Source: Ensifer sesbaniae
Lineage (GTDB): Bacteria; Pseudomonadota; Alphaproteobacteria; Rhizobiales; Rhizobiaceae
Direction: 5' to 3'
Length of the DNA stretch: 64,000 nucleotides
Assembly: GCF_013283665.1 (NCBI RefSeq)
Contig: NZ_JABEKU010000002.1
Coordinates: forward strand, 1,734,863-1,798,862
How positions within the stretch are numbered: position 1 is the stretch's first letter; the number at the start of each line of letters is the position of its first letter. Made by a program: the position numbers and the translations under genes. Shown here in pieces: positions 53,574 through 62,479 of this stretch. The notes below the pieces were generated by a model. That model was not told where the DNA came from. It did no database searches and worked only from the letters and a program-made list of their open reading frames with translations.

Positions 53574-55727
53574 TTAGAGCGTGCAGGAGACGCAGCCCTG
53601 GACCTGTGTGCCTTCGAGTGCCATCTGCCGAAGGCGGACGTAGTAGATGGTCTTGATGCCTTTCTTCCAGGCGTGGATCTGGGCGCGGTTGATGTCGCGC
53701 GTCGTTGCTGTGTCACGGAAGAAAAGGGTCAGCGACAGCCCCTGGTCGACGTGCTGGGTCGCCGCTGCATAGGTGTCGATGATCTTCTCGGGTCCGATCT
53801 CGTAGGCGTCCTGGTAGTATTTCAGGTTGTCGTTGGTCATGAAGGCGGCCGGATAATAGACGCGGCCGATCTTGCCTTCCTTGCGGATCTCGATCTTCGA
53901 GACGATCGGATGGATCGAGGAGGTCGAGTGATTGATGTAGGAGATCGAGCCGGTCGGCGGCACCGCCTGAAGGTTCTGGTTGTAGAGACCGCCGTCCATC
54001 ACCGCCCGTTTCAGCTCGAACCAATCTTCCTGCGTCGGGATGGGGATGCCGGCTCTGTCGAAGAGGCCTTTCACCTTTTCTGTTGCCGGCAGCCATTCAG
54101 CCTCGGTGTATTTGTCGAAATATTCGCCCGACGCATATTTCGAGTTCTCGAACCCTTTGAAGCTCTGGCCTTTCTCGATCGCCAATCGGTTCGAGGCTTT
54201 GATGGCGTGATAGGTGACCGTGTAGAAATAGATATTGGTGAAATCGATGCCTTCCTCGGAGCCGTAGAAGATGTGCTCGCGGGCGAGATAGCCGTGCAGG
54301 TTCATCTGGCCGAGGCCGATCGCGTGGCTGTCGTCGTTGCCCTTCTCGATCGAGGGCACTGAGGAGATGTGGCTCATTTCGGAGACGGCGGTCAAGGCGC
54401 GGATCGAGGTTTCGATCGTGTGGCCGAAATTTGGTGAGTCCATCGCCGCGGCGATGTTCAGCGAGCCGAGGTTGCAGGAAATGTCCTTGCCCATGCGGGC
54501 GTAGGAGAGGTCCTCGTTGAATTCGCTGGATTCGCTCACCTGCAGGATTTCCGAGCAGAGATTACTCATGGTGATGCGCCCGGCGACCGGGTTTGCCCGG
54601 TTCACCGTGTCCTCGAACATGATGTAGGGATAACCACTCTCGAACTGGATCTCGGCGACGATCTGGAAGAACTCGCGCGCCTTGATCTTCTTCTTGCGGA
54701 TGCGCGCATCCTCGACCATCTCGCGATACTTCTCCGTCACCGAAATCTCGGTCAGCGGCATGCCGTAGACGCGCTCAACGTCATAAGGCGAGAAGAGGTA
54801 CATGTCCTCGTTGTTGCGGGCGAGCTCAAAGGTGATGTCCGGGATCACGACGCCGAGGGACAGCGTCTTGATGCGGATCTTTTCGTCGGCGTTTTCGCGC
54901 TTGGTGTCGAGGAAGCGCATGATGTCGGGGTGGTGGGCATGCAGATAGACGGCGCCTGCGCCTTGGCGGGCGCCAAGCTGGTTGGCGTAGGAGAACGAGT
55001 CTTCGAGCAGCTTCATGATCGGGATGATGCCCGACGACTGGTTCTCGATCTGCTTGATCGGTGCGCCCATCTCTCTGATATTGGTAAGCGACAGCGCCAC
55101 GCCGCCGCCTCGCTTGGAAAGCTGCAGCGCCGAATTGATCGCACGGCCGATGCTTTCCATATTGTCCTCGATCCGCAGCAGGAAGCAGGAAACCAGCTCT
55201 CCACGTTGCTTCTTGCCGGCATTGAGGAAAGTCGGCGTCGCCGGCTGGAACCGGCCGGAAATGATCTCGTCGACCAGATCGCGGGCAAGCTGCTCGTTGC
55301 CGCGCGCAAGCGTCATCGCCACCATGCAGATGCGGTCCTCGTAGCGCTCCAGGTAGCGCTTTCCGTCGAAGGTTTTCAGCGTATAGGATGTGTAATATTT
55401 GAACGCGCCGAGGAAGGTTGGAAAACGGAACTTCTTGGCATAGGCGTGGTCATAGAGGTCGCGCACGAAGTTGAAGGAGTACTGGTCCAGGACCTCCTGT
55501 TCGTAATAGCCCTCGGTCACCAGATAATCGAGCTTTTCCCTGAGATTATGGAAGAAGAACGTGTTCTGGTTGACGTGCTGGAGGAAGTACTGTTTCGCCG
55601 CCAGCCGGTCCTTGTCGAGCTGGATCCGGCCCTCTTCGTCATAAAGGTTCAGCATCGCGTTCAGCGCATGATAGTCCAGCGCCGCTTCCGTCGCCTTCAG
55701 GGGGTGTTCGCGTGTTGTGACGTCCAA
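53574..55727 (-). CDS. nrdE: Ribonucleotide reductase class Ib large subunit NrdE
   Basis: The 717-residue catalytic subunit reduces ribonucleotides. Key sites are [20 protein letters not shown] (active-site Cys), [10 protein letters not shown] and ISCNLGSLN with their cysteines, and the C-terminal redox pair GCVSCTL. I propose TTG 55727 as start ([20 protein letters not shown]), overlapping nrdI by 31 bases with GGATGGAACG upstream; no ATG gives the right length. A much longer frame upstream is a shadow inside nrdI. Confidence 0.93.
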   Translation of the reverse strand: MDVTTREHPLKATEAALDYHALNAMLNLYDEEGRIQLDKDRLAAKQYFLQHVNQNTFFFHNLREKLDYLVTEGYYEQEVLDQYSFNFVRDLYDHAYAKKFRFPTFLGAFKYYTSYTLKTFDGKRYLERYEDRICMVAMTLARGNEQLARDLVDEIISGRFQPATPTFLNAGKKQRGELVSCFLLRIEDNMESIGRAINSALQLSKRGGGVALSLTNIREMGAPIKQIENQSSGIIPIMKLLEDSFSYANQLGARQGAGAVYLHAHHPDIMRFLDTKRENADEKIRIKTLSLGVVIPDITFELARNNEDMYLFSPYDVERVYGMPLTEISVTEKYREMVEDARIRKKKIKAREFFQIVAEIQFESGYPYIMFEDTVNRANPVAGRITMSNLCSEILQVSESSEFNEDLSYARMGKDISCNLGSLNIAAAMDSPNFGHTIETSIRALTAVSEMSHISSVPSIEKGNDDSHAIGLGQMNLHGYLAREHIFYGSEEGIDFTNIYFYTVTYHAIKASNRLAIEKGQSFKGFENSKYASGEYFDKYTEAEWLPATEKVKGLFDRAGIPIPTQEDWFELKRAVMDGGLYNQNLQAVPPTGSISYINHSTSSIHPIVSKIEIRKEGKIGRVYYPAAFMTNDNLKYYQDAYEIGPEKIIDTYAAATQHVDQGLSLTLFFRDTATTRDINRAQIHAWKKGIKTIYYVRLRQMALEGTQVQGCVSCTL

Positions 55728-56113
55728 AATCGTTCCATCCCGTTTTTGACATTGGCGACGTCTTCGTCCGTTCCGATTAGCTCGAAACGATAGAGATAAG
55801 GCACGCTGCACTTGGCCGAGATGACGTCGCCGGCGACCCCGTAGGTCGCGCCGAAATTGCTGTTGCCCGCGGCAATCACGCCGCGGAGGTGAGAGCGGTT
55901 GACCGCGTCGTTCAAGAAGCGGACTACCTGTTTCGGCACGGCGCCCCGGCCGTCGTCGCCGCAATAGGTGGGCACGACCAGCACATAGGGTTCGGTGACT
56001 GTAAGTGTATCCTTACTTTCCGCGAGCGGTATACGCTTTGCGCGAAGCCCGAGTTTTTCGACGAAGCGATGGGTGTTTTCCGAGCGGCTGGAAAAATAGA
56101 CGATAAGCCCCAC
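55697..56113 (-). CDS. nrdI: NrdI flavodoxin-like activator
   Basis: NrdI supplies an oxidant to build the NrdF dimanganese-tyrosyl cofactor. The 138-residue protein has the FMN phosphate loop [12 protein letters not shown] and later [14 protein letters not shown] and [16 protein letters not shown]. It starts with GTG 56113 behind GAGGAGAGAAGCG. It follows nrdH by 12 bases and overlaps nrdE. Confidence 0.95.
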   Translation of the reverse strand: MGLIVYFSSRSENTHRFVEKLGLRAKRIPLAESKDTLTVTEPYVLVVPTYCGDDGRGAVPKQVVRFLNDAVNRSHLRGVIAAGNSNFGATYGVAGDVISAKCSVPYLYRFELIGTDEDVANVKNGMERFWTSQHANTP

Positions 56114-56125
56114 CGCTTCTCTCCT

Positions 56126-56347
56126 CTAAGATAGCGCGCTGATCTTGTCGGGGCGGAAACCCGCCCAGTGTTCGGGGCCGGCGACGACGACGGGGAGCTG
56201 CATGTAGCCGAGGCCCTTGACCGTCTCGAGCGCGTCCTGGTCGGCCGAGATATCAATGACCTCGTAGCTGACGCCCTGGCGATCGAGCGCCCGGTAGGTC
56301 GCGGTGCATTGGACGCAGGCGGGCTTGCTGTAGACGGTGACGTTCAT
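56126..56347 (-). CDS. nrdH: NrdH redoxin
   Basis: NrdH is a glutaredoxin-like electron donor for NrdEF. The 73-residue protein has the CVQC active site and the family ending GYMQLPVVVAGPEHWAGFRPD. ATG 56347 has GAGGAAG upstream. It is the first gene of nrdHIEF and lies behind the cobalamin riboswitch. Confidence 0.95.
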   Translation of the reverse strand: MNVTVYSKPACVQCTATYRALDRQGVSYEVIDISADQDALETVKGLGYMQLPVVVAGPEHWAGFRPDKISALS

Positions 56348-56634
56348 ATCTTCCTCGTTTGGTCGGCTGGATAGGGGCAAGAGAAGGCGCGCGGACACGC
56401 GACCGCGATCCGGCGAAATGCAGGGCTGTCATGGCTGTGGCTTGCTCGGGTATGGAGCCCGGGCACGCCTCTTCTTCAGCTGCGCGGGAATCCGCGCCTC
56501 TTGATTGGCGAGTGATGGAAATTCGATGACGCAGGCATGACTTCACCCCGAAGCTTTCGACAGGCTGCCGGGGAGATGTCGAGACGACCAGGCAGGCTCA
56601 TCCTGCCGCACTCAACCGCCCGTGGACGTTTGTT

Positions 56635-56800
56635 GCTCGAGGCAGGTCTCCTGGCTCACGGGTCTACGCTTCCATCCCGACCTTCCCGAGGCCTCATGCC
56701 TCAGTGGTCCAATTCCGGACAGTCGCTCGCCGTCTACAGTTGCGGGGGCAGCTACGGCATAGCCGGGCGGAAAGCCGCCGGCGCACCGTATTCCCGTCTT
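56635..56800 (-). ncRNA. Cobalamin riboswitch in the nrdHIEF leader
   Basis: Read on the reverse strand, the conserved elements occur in order. They are GGGAATACGGTGCGCC, GCTGCCCCCGCAACTGTA, CCACTGAGG, CGGGAAGG and the B12 box AGCCAGGAGACCTGCC (complement of 56641-56656). A GGCAGG-ATGA-GCCTGCC hairpin follows as a possible expression platform. It should lower nrdHIEF expression when B12 is available, as expected if a B12-dependent class II reductase exists elsewhere. Confidence 0.92.
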
Positions 56801-56834
56801 AGCTCCCAATCCTTGCGAATCGGAAGAACCTCAA

Positions 56835-56850
56835 ACACTAGATATAGTAT
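56835..56850 (-). promoter_or_regulatory. Candidate NrdR box upstream of the riboswitch
   Basis: ACACTAGATATAGTAT resembles the NrdR palindrome (ACAC-TATAT-type, 16 bases). It lies just upstream of the riboswitch start, where the nrd promoter should be. Only one copy is seen, while NrdR boxes often occur in pairs. The rest of the stretch up to 57124 shows no gene or other signal I can support. Confidence 0.5.
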
Positions 56851-57124
56851 CTCATCGCCAATCTGCGTCAATAGGTGCGCGACGTCGGAGATCCGGTGCG
56901 GAGGGTCATTTCTCCCCGATATGGATAACGGGACGTAAACGGCGGACTGCAGCGGAACCCACCGGGGAGGCTTGTCGGCTACAAACTGGCGTGCTCCGCC
57001 AATGTCTGGCGGGGCACCGCCGCGGCCATTGCGAGGTTTCAGGCCGAAGGTCTCTGTGGTGCGATCCGCTCGCTCGCGGGGTGCTGCACCAGAAGATCCG
57101 GGTACGTTTTGTCCCGGCAATCTG

Positions 57125-57436
57125 TCAGTCGCAAAGCGAGATGCTGACGTCCCTGTTTTCGCCGGGCTGCGCGCGCGGCGAGATCGTCACGGAGGGCCGC
57201 GTGTTGGTGCGGTCGCTTTTTGGCGAGGGCTTCGGCGCGGATGACGGGTCTTCCTTCGACCAGTGCCATGGATCGGCAACATCGCCGACGCGCGCCCGGA
57301 TGGTCTCGTGGTCCCGCGTCAGGCCGATATCCTTCAACTGCAATTCGCTGAACGTATCGATGGCGATGGTCGGATTGAGGGTGCTTCCGGCCCGCTTCAG
57401 GACATGACGGATCGCTGATCGCACTGCGCTAAGCAT
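57125..57436 (-). CDS. DUF1127-containing small protein divergent from LysR gene
   Basis: The 103-residue protein has the DUF1127 core FSELQLKDIGLTRDHETI after an arginine-rich N-terminal part. It carries an unusually long polar tail (about 45 residues). ATG 57436 follows AGAGGATAGC. It is divergent from a GcvA/VtlR-like LysR gene 111 bases away, the same layout as the pair at 24-25 kb. Confidence 0.8.
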   Translation of the reverse strand: MLSAVRSAIRHVLKRAGSTLNPTIAIDTFSELQLKDIGLTRDHETIRARVGDVADPWHWSKEDPSSAPKPSPKSDRTNTRPSVTISPRAQPGENRDVSISLCD

Positions 57437-57547
57437 TGCTATCCTCTTTGTTTTTGCTGTTGTGTTCGCGAGAAAAGTGAGGAATTTTGCCGCTTCGCGC
57501 AAAGCGATTTCTCGCATGCTGGCATAAAGAATGCTTATCTCAGCGCC

Positions 57548-58510
57548 ATGAGCAAGATTCCTCCCATGAGTGCGGTGCGCGCCTTCGAAGCCGCCGCCAG
57601 GCACCTGAGTTTCACCCGTGCGGCCGAGGAACTCGGGATGACTCAGGCTGCCGTCAGCTACCAGATCCGGCTGCTGGAGGAGCGCATCGGCACGCCGCTC
57701 TTCGTACGGCTTCCGCGCGAGGTGCGGTTGACGGCCTCCGGGCGGCAGTTGGCGCCTAAGGTGACGGAGGCGATCGACCTGCTGGGCTCGGCCTTCTCCG
57801 AGATTGCCGACAAGACCGAACATCACCTGCACATTTCCGTGCTTCCGACCGTCGTTTCGAGCTGGCTCGGCCCCAGGCTCGCCTCGTTCCAGACCGCCCA
57901 GCCGAACATCAGTATAAGGGTGCACATGTCGACCGATCTGGTCGATTTCAAGCGCGACGCCATCGATCTTTCAGTGCGCAGCGGCAACGGCGACTGGCCC
58001 GGCAACGACGTATTTCCACTGTTCCCGATCGATTACATGCCGGTCTGCACGCCGGCCTTCATGAAAAAGCACCAGCTCAGGCAGCCCTGCGACGTGCTGC
58101 GCGTCCGGCGTTTCGGCAATGCCAACTGGTGGCGCCGATGGATGATCGAGACCGGCGTAGAGCCGCCGGAAAGCAACGGCACCGAGCTGATCTTCGACGT
58201 CCAGGCGATGGATGTCGCGACCACCCTGGCGGAACACGGCATCGCCATTGCCGTATCGACCTTCCTGATGGAGGAACTGAAGAGCGGCAGGCTCATTCGG
58301 CCATTCGAACATCTGGTCAGGGACGGTCGCGCCTATTGGCTGGTCTATCCGCAAAGCAGCCGACGGCAGAAGAAGATTCAGGCTTTTCGCGACTGGATCC
58401 TTGCCGAGGCGGACGCGTCGAATGCGCTGCTCGCGATCGCGATGGATGATTCGAGGTCGGCATCCCCTCAGGCCGTGGTCGGCGCAAGTGCGCTCATGAA
58501 GCCTGAATAG
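57548..58510 (+). CDS. LysR-family regulator, GcvA/VtlR-like (second copy)
   Basis: The 320-residue protein has the winged helix AVRAFEAAARHLSFTRAAEE and TQAAVSYQIRLLEERIG. The effector domain includes AYWLVYPQSSRRQKKIQAF, closely matching the 24-kb regulator. Starts at 57548 or 57563 are possible. Its 3' end overlaps the converging racemase gene by 43 bases. It is expected to control the divergent DUF1127 gene. Confidence 0.92.
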   Translation: MSKIPPMSAVRAFEAAARHLSFTRAAEELGMTQAAVSYQIRLLEERIGTPLFVRLPREVRLTASGRQLAPKVTEAIDLLGSAFSEIADKTEHHLHISVLPTVVSSWLGPRLASFQTAQPNISIRVHMSTDLVDFKRDAIDLSVRSGNGDWPGNDVFPLFPIDYMPVCTPAFMKKHQLRQPCDVLRVRRFGNANWWRRWMIETGVEPPESNGTELIFDVQAMDVATTLAEHGIAIAVSTFLMEELKSGRLIRPFEHLVRDGRAYWLVYPQSSRRQKKIQAFRDWILAEADASNALLAIAMDDSRSASPQAVVGASALMKPE

Positions 58511-59205
58511 GTCTTGCTGAGTGGTGATGCGTAGGAACCGCGCTTGCTGGTCATAAGTCCTTGCGACACCAACGCCTCCGCCTGCTTGACGGCGGCGGAG
58601 ACGCCATCGATCACCGGAACGCCGTAATCGGCTTGCAGGTCCCGGGCAAGGTCTGCCATGCCGGCGCAGCCGAGCACGATCGCCTCGGCGCCGTCTTGAG
58701 TAAGCGCCAGTTCGATCTCGCGTCGCAGTTTGGCAAGCGCGTTCGAGGCCTTGTCTTCCAGTTCGAGCACCGGAATATCGGCGGCGCGCACCTTGGCCCG
58801 GCTGCCCATGCCGTAGTGCCGGACGAGATTCTCGATCAGGACGCGGGAACGTTCGAGCGTCGTGACCACGGTGAAGCGTTGCGCCAACATGGCAGCGGTC
58901 GCGACGGCGGACTCGCAGAGCCCGACCACTGGAATACGGGCAAGCGCGCGGGCGGCTTCAAGGCCCGTGTCGTCGAAGCAGGCAATGACCGCAGCATCGG
59001 CGCCGGCCCCTTCCCCGTCGCGAATTTCTGTAAGCAGGCCCGGAAGTGCGACCGCGCCGTCATAATGCCCCTCGATCGAGGCCGGTCCGGACTTCGATGT
59101 GCGGGCGAGAATTTCCGTGGCGGGGCCGGCGACGGCCCGCGCCGCCGCGGCGGCCTTGGCCGTCATCGACGAGGTGGTATTGGGATTGACGATCAGGATG
59201 CGCAT
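58468..59205 (-). CDS. Aspartate/glutamate/hydantoin racemase family protein
   Basis: The 245-residue protein has the N-terminal MRILIVNPNTTSSMT, typical of hydantoin racemases. The two catalytic cysteines are in VIACFDDTGL and VLGCAGMADL. It is the last gene of an operon with a polyamine-type ABC importer, so the imported compound may be a hydantoin, allantoin-like or amino-acid substrate. The final 43 bases overlap the LysR gene on the other strand. Confidence 0.9.
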   Translation of the reverse strand: MRILIVNPNTTSSMTAKAAAAARAVAGPATEILARTSKSGPASIEGHYDGAVALPGLLTEIRDGEGAGADAAVIACFDDTGLEAARALARIPVVGLCESAVATAAMLAQRFTVVTTLERSRVLIENLVRHYGMGSRAKVRAADIPVLELEDKASNALAKLRREIELALTQDGAEAIVLGCAGMADLARDLQADYGVPVIDGVSAAVKQAEALVSQGLMTSKRGSYASPLSKTYSGFMSALAPTTA

Positions 59206-59210
59206 CTGGC

Positions 59211-60032
59211 CTAGCTCAGCTCTGCCTGGCGGCGCCGCAAGGCCACAATGACCGCAAGCGCAACGAGGATGATGGTGAAGGAGAAAAGCGTGGTGACCGT
59301 GCCGAGTGCATAGAGCACCGGCGTCGTCACATTTGTGGTCATGCCATAGATCTCGAGCGGCAGCGTATTGTAGCTGCCGGAGGTCATCAGCGTGCGAGCG
59401 AACTCGTCATAGGAAAGCGTGAAGCCGAAGAGGCCGACGCCGATGAGGCTCGGGGCGATCATCGGCAGGAGCACGTGGCGAAAGGTCTGCCACGAGGTCG
59501 CTCCGAGATCGCGCGCCGCCTCCTCATAGGACGGTGAGAACCGGTTGAAGACGGCAAACATGATGAGCACGCCGAAAGGCAGGGTCCAGGTGAGGTGGGC
59601 GCCGAAGCCGGAGGAATACCAGGCGGGCTTCAGGCCGAACTGCTGGAAGACGACACCGATACCGAGCGAGATGATGATCGACGGCACGACGAGGCTTGCG
59701 ACGGTCAGATAGAAGAGCACGGTGGCGCCGCGGAAGCGCCGGCGGAAGGCAAGGCCGGCGAGTAGCGCGACCACGACATTGACCGCCATCACCATCAGGC
59801 CGAGCGTGAAGGAACGGCGGAACGAGGCGCCGAAATCGCCGACCGCCTGTTTTTCGAAGAGATTGTAGAACCAGTGCAGTGAAACGCCGTTCAACGGAAA
59901 GGTCAGACCGCCGTCCGGTCCCTGGAATGATAGGATCAGCACTGCCGAAAGCGGTCCGTAGAGGAACAGCACGAACAGGGTAAAGAAGGCTGCGAGCAGG
60001 TAGAATTCCTTGCCGCGTCTTTCGTTGCTCAT
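59211..60032 (-). CDS. ABC transporter permease, PotC type
   Basis: The 273-residue permease has six hydrophobic helices. The inner-membrane coupling motif is EEAARDLGATSWQTFRHVLLP. It pairs with the preceding permease as the heterodimer of a spermidine/putrescine-type importer. It begins two bases after the stop of that gene and is followed by the racemase gene 5 bases later. Confidence 0.94.
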   Translation of the reverse strand: MSNERRGKEFYLLAAFFTLFVLFLYGPLSAVLILSFQGPDGGLTFPLNGVSLHWFYNLFEKQAVGDFGASFRRSFTLGLMVMAVNVVVALLAGLAFRRRFRGATVLFYLTVASLVVPSIIISLGIGVVFQQFGLKPAWYSSGFGAHLTWTLPFGVLIMFAVFNRFSPSYEEAARDLGATSWQTFRHVLLPMIAPSLIGVGLFGFTLSYDEFARTLMTSGSYNTLPLEIYGMTTNVTTPVLYALGTVTTLFSFTIILVALAVIVALRRRQAELS

Positions 60033-60033
60033 G

Positions 60034-60948
60034 TCAGAGCTCCTTACGAATGTCGACGACGCGCAGGATCGCGGCGACCATCGATAGCACGACGATCAAC
60101 AGCACCACCGCATTGGCGGCGGCTGCCGGATATTGCAGCAGCGACATCTGGTTCTTCATCATCAGTGCCACGGAGGCGCTCTGGCCGCCGGACATGACCT
60201 GCACGGTCGAGAAATCCGCCATGACGAGCGTGACGACGAAGATCGAACCGATGGCCATCCCCGGCTTGGCGAGCGGCAGGATGACGTTCCAGAGAATCTG
60301 GCCGCCGGAGGCGCCGCAGTCGCGGGCCGCCTCGATCAGCGAACGGTCGATGCGCATCAGCGTGTTGAAGATTGGCGTCACCATGAACAGCGTATTGAGG
60401 TGCACCATGGCGAGCACGACAGCGAAATCGGAATAGAGCAGCCATTCGATCGGCTGCGGGATAAGGCCGAGCTCGATCAATGTCGAATTGACGAGGCCGT
60501 TTCGGCCGAGAACCGGGATCCAGGAGATCATGCGGATGATGTTGGAGGTCAGGAACGGCACGGTGCAGACGAGGAACAGCACCATTTGCATGGTGGTGGT
60601 GCGGACATGGAAGGCGAGGAAATAGGCCACCCAGAAGCCGATTGAGAGTGTCAGCGCCCAGACGAGGACGGTGAACTTCAGGGTGTTGAGATAGGTCTTC
60701 CAGGTGACCCAGGAGCCGAGCGTATCGGCGTAGTTCATCGTCAGGAAATCCGGATAGAGCCCCGCGAAGTCATAATCCCAGAAGCTGACGACGACGATGG
60801 TGAGAATCGGCAGCACGAAGAAGAAGCCGAGGATCAAGAGGAGCGGCGTGGCCTGAAGGTGGGAGGCAAGGCCGTGCGGGATGACAAGGCGGCGGGGTGC
60901 CGTCTCTGTTTCGATCTGCCCTGACTGTGACGTCGTGATCGTAGCCAT
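60034..60948 (-). CDS. ABC transporter permease, PotB type
   Basis: The 304-residue permease has six helices and the coupling motif EAARDCGASGGQILWNVILP. ATG 60948 has AAAGGAACG upstream; the longer frame runs into the RIME repeat and is not used. It is downstream of the binding protein gene. Confidence 0.94.
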   Translation of the reverse strand: MATITTSQSGQIETETAPRRLVIPHGLASHLQATPLLLILGFFFVLPILTIVVVSFWDYDFAGLYPDFLTMNYADTLGSWVTWKTYLNTLKFTVLVWALTLSIGFWVAYFLAFHVRTTTMQMVLFLVCTVPFLTSNIIRMISWIPVLGRNGLVNSTLIELGLIPQPIEWLLYSDFAVVLAMVHLNTLFMVTPIFNTLMRIDRSLIEAARDCGASGGQILWNVILPLAKPGMAIGSIFVVTLVMADFSTVQVMSGGQSASVALMMKNQMSLLQYPAAAANAVVLLIVVLSMVAAILRVVDIRKEL

Positions 60949-60978
60949 CTTCGTTCCTTTCATGTCTCGAGTGGCGCT

Positions 60979-61114
60979 GCCCCTCATCCGCCTGCCGGCA
61001 CCTTCTCCCCGGTTGCGGGGAGAAGGGATATGTGGCGCAGTCCCGCGCACTCTTGACCGTTTACTTGAGGCTCAGCCGTCCCTTTTGGCACGTCCAGGAC
61101 TAGGGTGAGGGGCA
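60979..61114. repeat. RIME1-like repeat between binding protein and permease genes
   Basis: It begins GCCCCTCATCCGCCTGCCGG, identical to the copy in the nrd operon. It contains the CTCCCCG/CGGGGAG hairpin and ends GGGTGAGGGGCA. It sits inside an operon, where it could set the ratio of binding protein to permease messages. Confidence 0.78.
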
Positions 61115-61149
61115 AGCTGCCGACGGGGCGGTGGCACCAGCGTTAGGGA

Positions 61150-62448
61150 CTACGCAGCGATGAACTCGTTCCAGCGCTTGATCATGTAGCGATCCTCGTC
61201 CATCACCGAGTTCCAGCAAGCGACCTTGCCCATGCGCTCCTCGAAGGAGCCGCCGTCGCGCACGGCACCGGCCTTCTCCATCACCTTGCCTTCCGGCGAC
61301 AGGATGTCGCCCTTGGCGGGCTTGCCTTCGACCCAGAAGCCCCACTCGTCCTCGGACATGAAGCCCTTAGCGGTCTCCATGGCGGCGGAATAGTAGCCCT
61401 GGCGGTTGAGATAGGCACCGACCCAGCCGGACAGGTACCAGTTGATGTATTCATAGGCCGCGTCGAGCTGGGCGCCCTGAAGATGGGCGGCAAGGCCGAG
61501 TCCGCCACCCCAGGCGCGGTAGCCTTCCTTCAGCGGCTGGTATTTGCAGGCGATGCCCTTGGAGCGGACGGCGGCGACCGCCGGCGACCACATGGACTGG
61601 ATGACGACTTCGCCCGAAGCCATCAGGTTGACGCTTTCGTCGAAGGACTTCCAGAAAGCGCGGAACTGGCCGTCCTGCTTGGCCTTGATCAGGAAGTCGA
61701 TCGTCTTGTCGATCTCGTCCGTGGTCATGTTGCCCTTGTCGGCATATTTGATGTTGCCCATGGCCTCCATGATCATCGCTGCATCCATGATGCCGATAGA
61801 GGGGATGTTGAGGATCGCTGTCTTGCCCTTGAAGGCGGGGTCCATGATGTCGGCCCAGGTCGTGATCTCGCGGCCGACGAGATCAGGGCGAATGCCGAGC
61901 GTGTCGGCATTGTAGATCGTCGGGATCAGCGTCATCCAGTCGGTCGGCGACTTGGCAAAGGTCTTGGAATCCTGCGCGTCGACGAAGCCGACGGTATGCG
62001 GCGCCGTGCCTTGCGCGACCACGCTTTCGGGCTTCAGCTTGCCGTCGATGAACAGTGGAACGATCTTGTCGAAGTACTTGATCTTCTTGACGTCCATTGG
62101 CTGCATTACGCCGGCCGGGAAGACCTTCTTGGCGATCCAGTATTCGATGTCGGCGATGTCGTAGGAGTCTGGCTGGGTCACCGCCCGCTGGGCAGCGGCG
62201 TCGGAATCTGTCGCCGTCATCTCCAGCGTGATGCCGAGGTCTTGCTTGCACTTCTCGGCAATGGCGTTGATGTTGGAAACGCCGGTGCCGAACTGGCGCA
62301 GCGTGATCGGATTCTGGGCCCAGATCGTCGGGAAGCCGGTGATGGCGCCCGACCCGGCGATCGCGCCGATGGCGGCAGCGCCGGTCTTTAACAGTGACCG
62401 GCGTGTCAGGCCGGCACCAGGCTTTTCGGTCTTGTTTTCAGTCGTCAT
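61150..62448 (-). CDS. PotD-type substrate-binding protein (Tat-exported)
   Basis: The 432-residue periplasmic protein has a twin-arginine signal (LTRRSLLKTGAAAIGAIAG). The body is a spermidine/putrescine-type binding fold (NITLRQFG-like start, YDIADIEYWIAKK, VVIQSMWSPAVAAVRSKG, AYEYINWYLSGWVGAYLNRQ). The ligand is not established; the neighbouring racemase suggests a nitrogen compound other than polyamines. Confidence 0.92.
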   Translation of the reverse strand: MTTENKTEKPGAGLTRRSLLKTGAAAIGAIAGSGAITGFPTIWAQNPITLRQFGTGVSNINAIAEKCKQDLGITLEMTATDSDAAAQRAVTQPDSYDIADIEYWIAKKVFPAGVMQPMDVKKIKYFDKIVPLFIDGKLKPESVVAQGTAPHTVGFVDAQDSKTFAKSPTDWMTLIPTIYNADTLGIRPDLVGREITTWADIMDPAFKGKTAILNIPSIGIMDAAMIMEAMGNIKYADKGNMTTDEIDKTIDFLIKAKQDGQFRAFWKSFDESVNLMASGEVVIQSMWSPAVAAVRSKGIACKYQPLKEGYRAWGGGLGLAAHLQGAQLDAAYEYINWYLSGWVGAYLNRQGYYSAAMETAKGFMSEDEWGFWVEGKPAKGDILSPEGKVMEKAGAVRDGGSFEERMGKVACWNSVMDEDRYMIKRWNEFIAA

Positions 62449-62479
62449 GTGCAGTTCCCCTTTTGTGATCGTTGGTAGC

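Noticed and set aside
53574-55964. Extended nrdE reading frame beginning at 55964
   Set aside because: The extra 79 codons lie inside nrdI in another frame and have a low-complexity Arg-rich sequence; family length supports the start near 55727.
56752-57120. Possible reverse-strand gene of 122 codons upstream of nrdH
   Set aside because: It overlaps the cobalamin riboswitch and NrdR-like box, lacks a good ribosome site and has no recognised domain.
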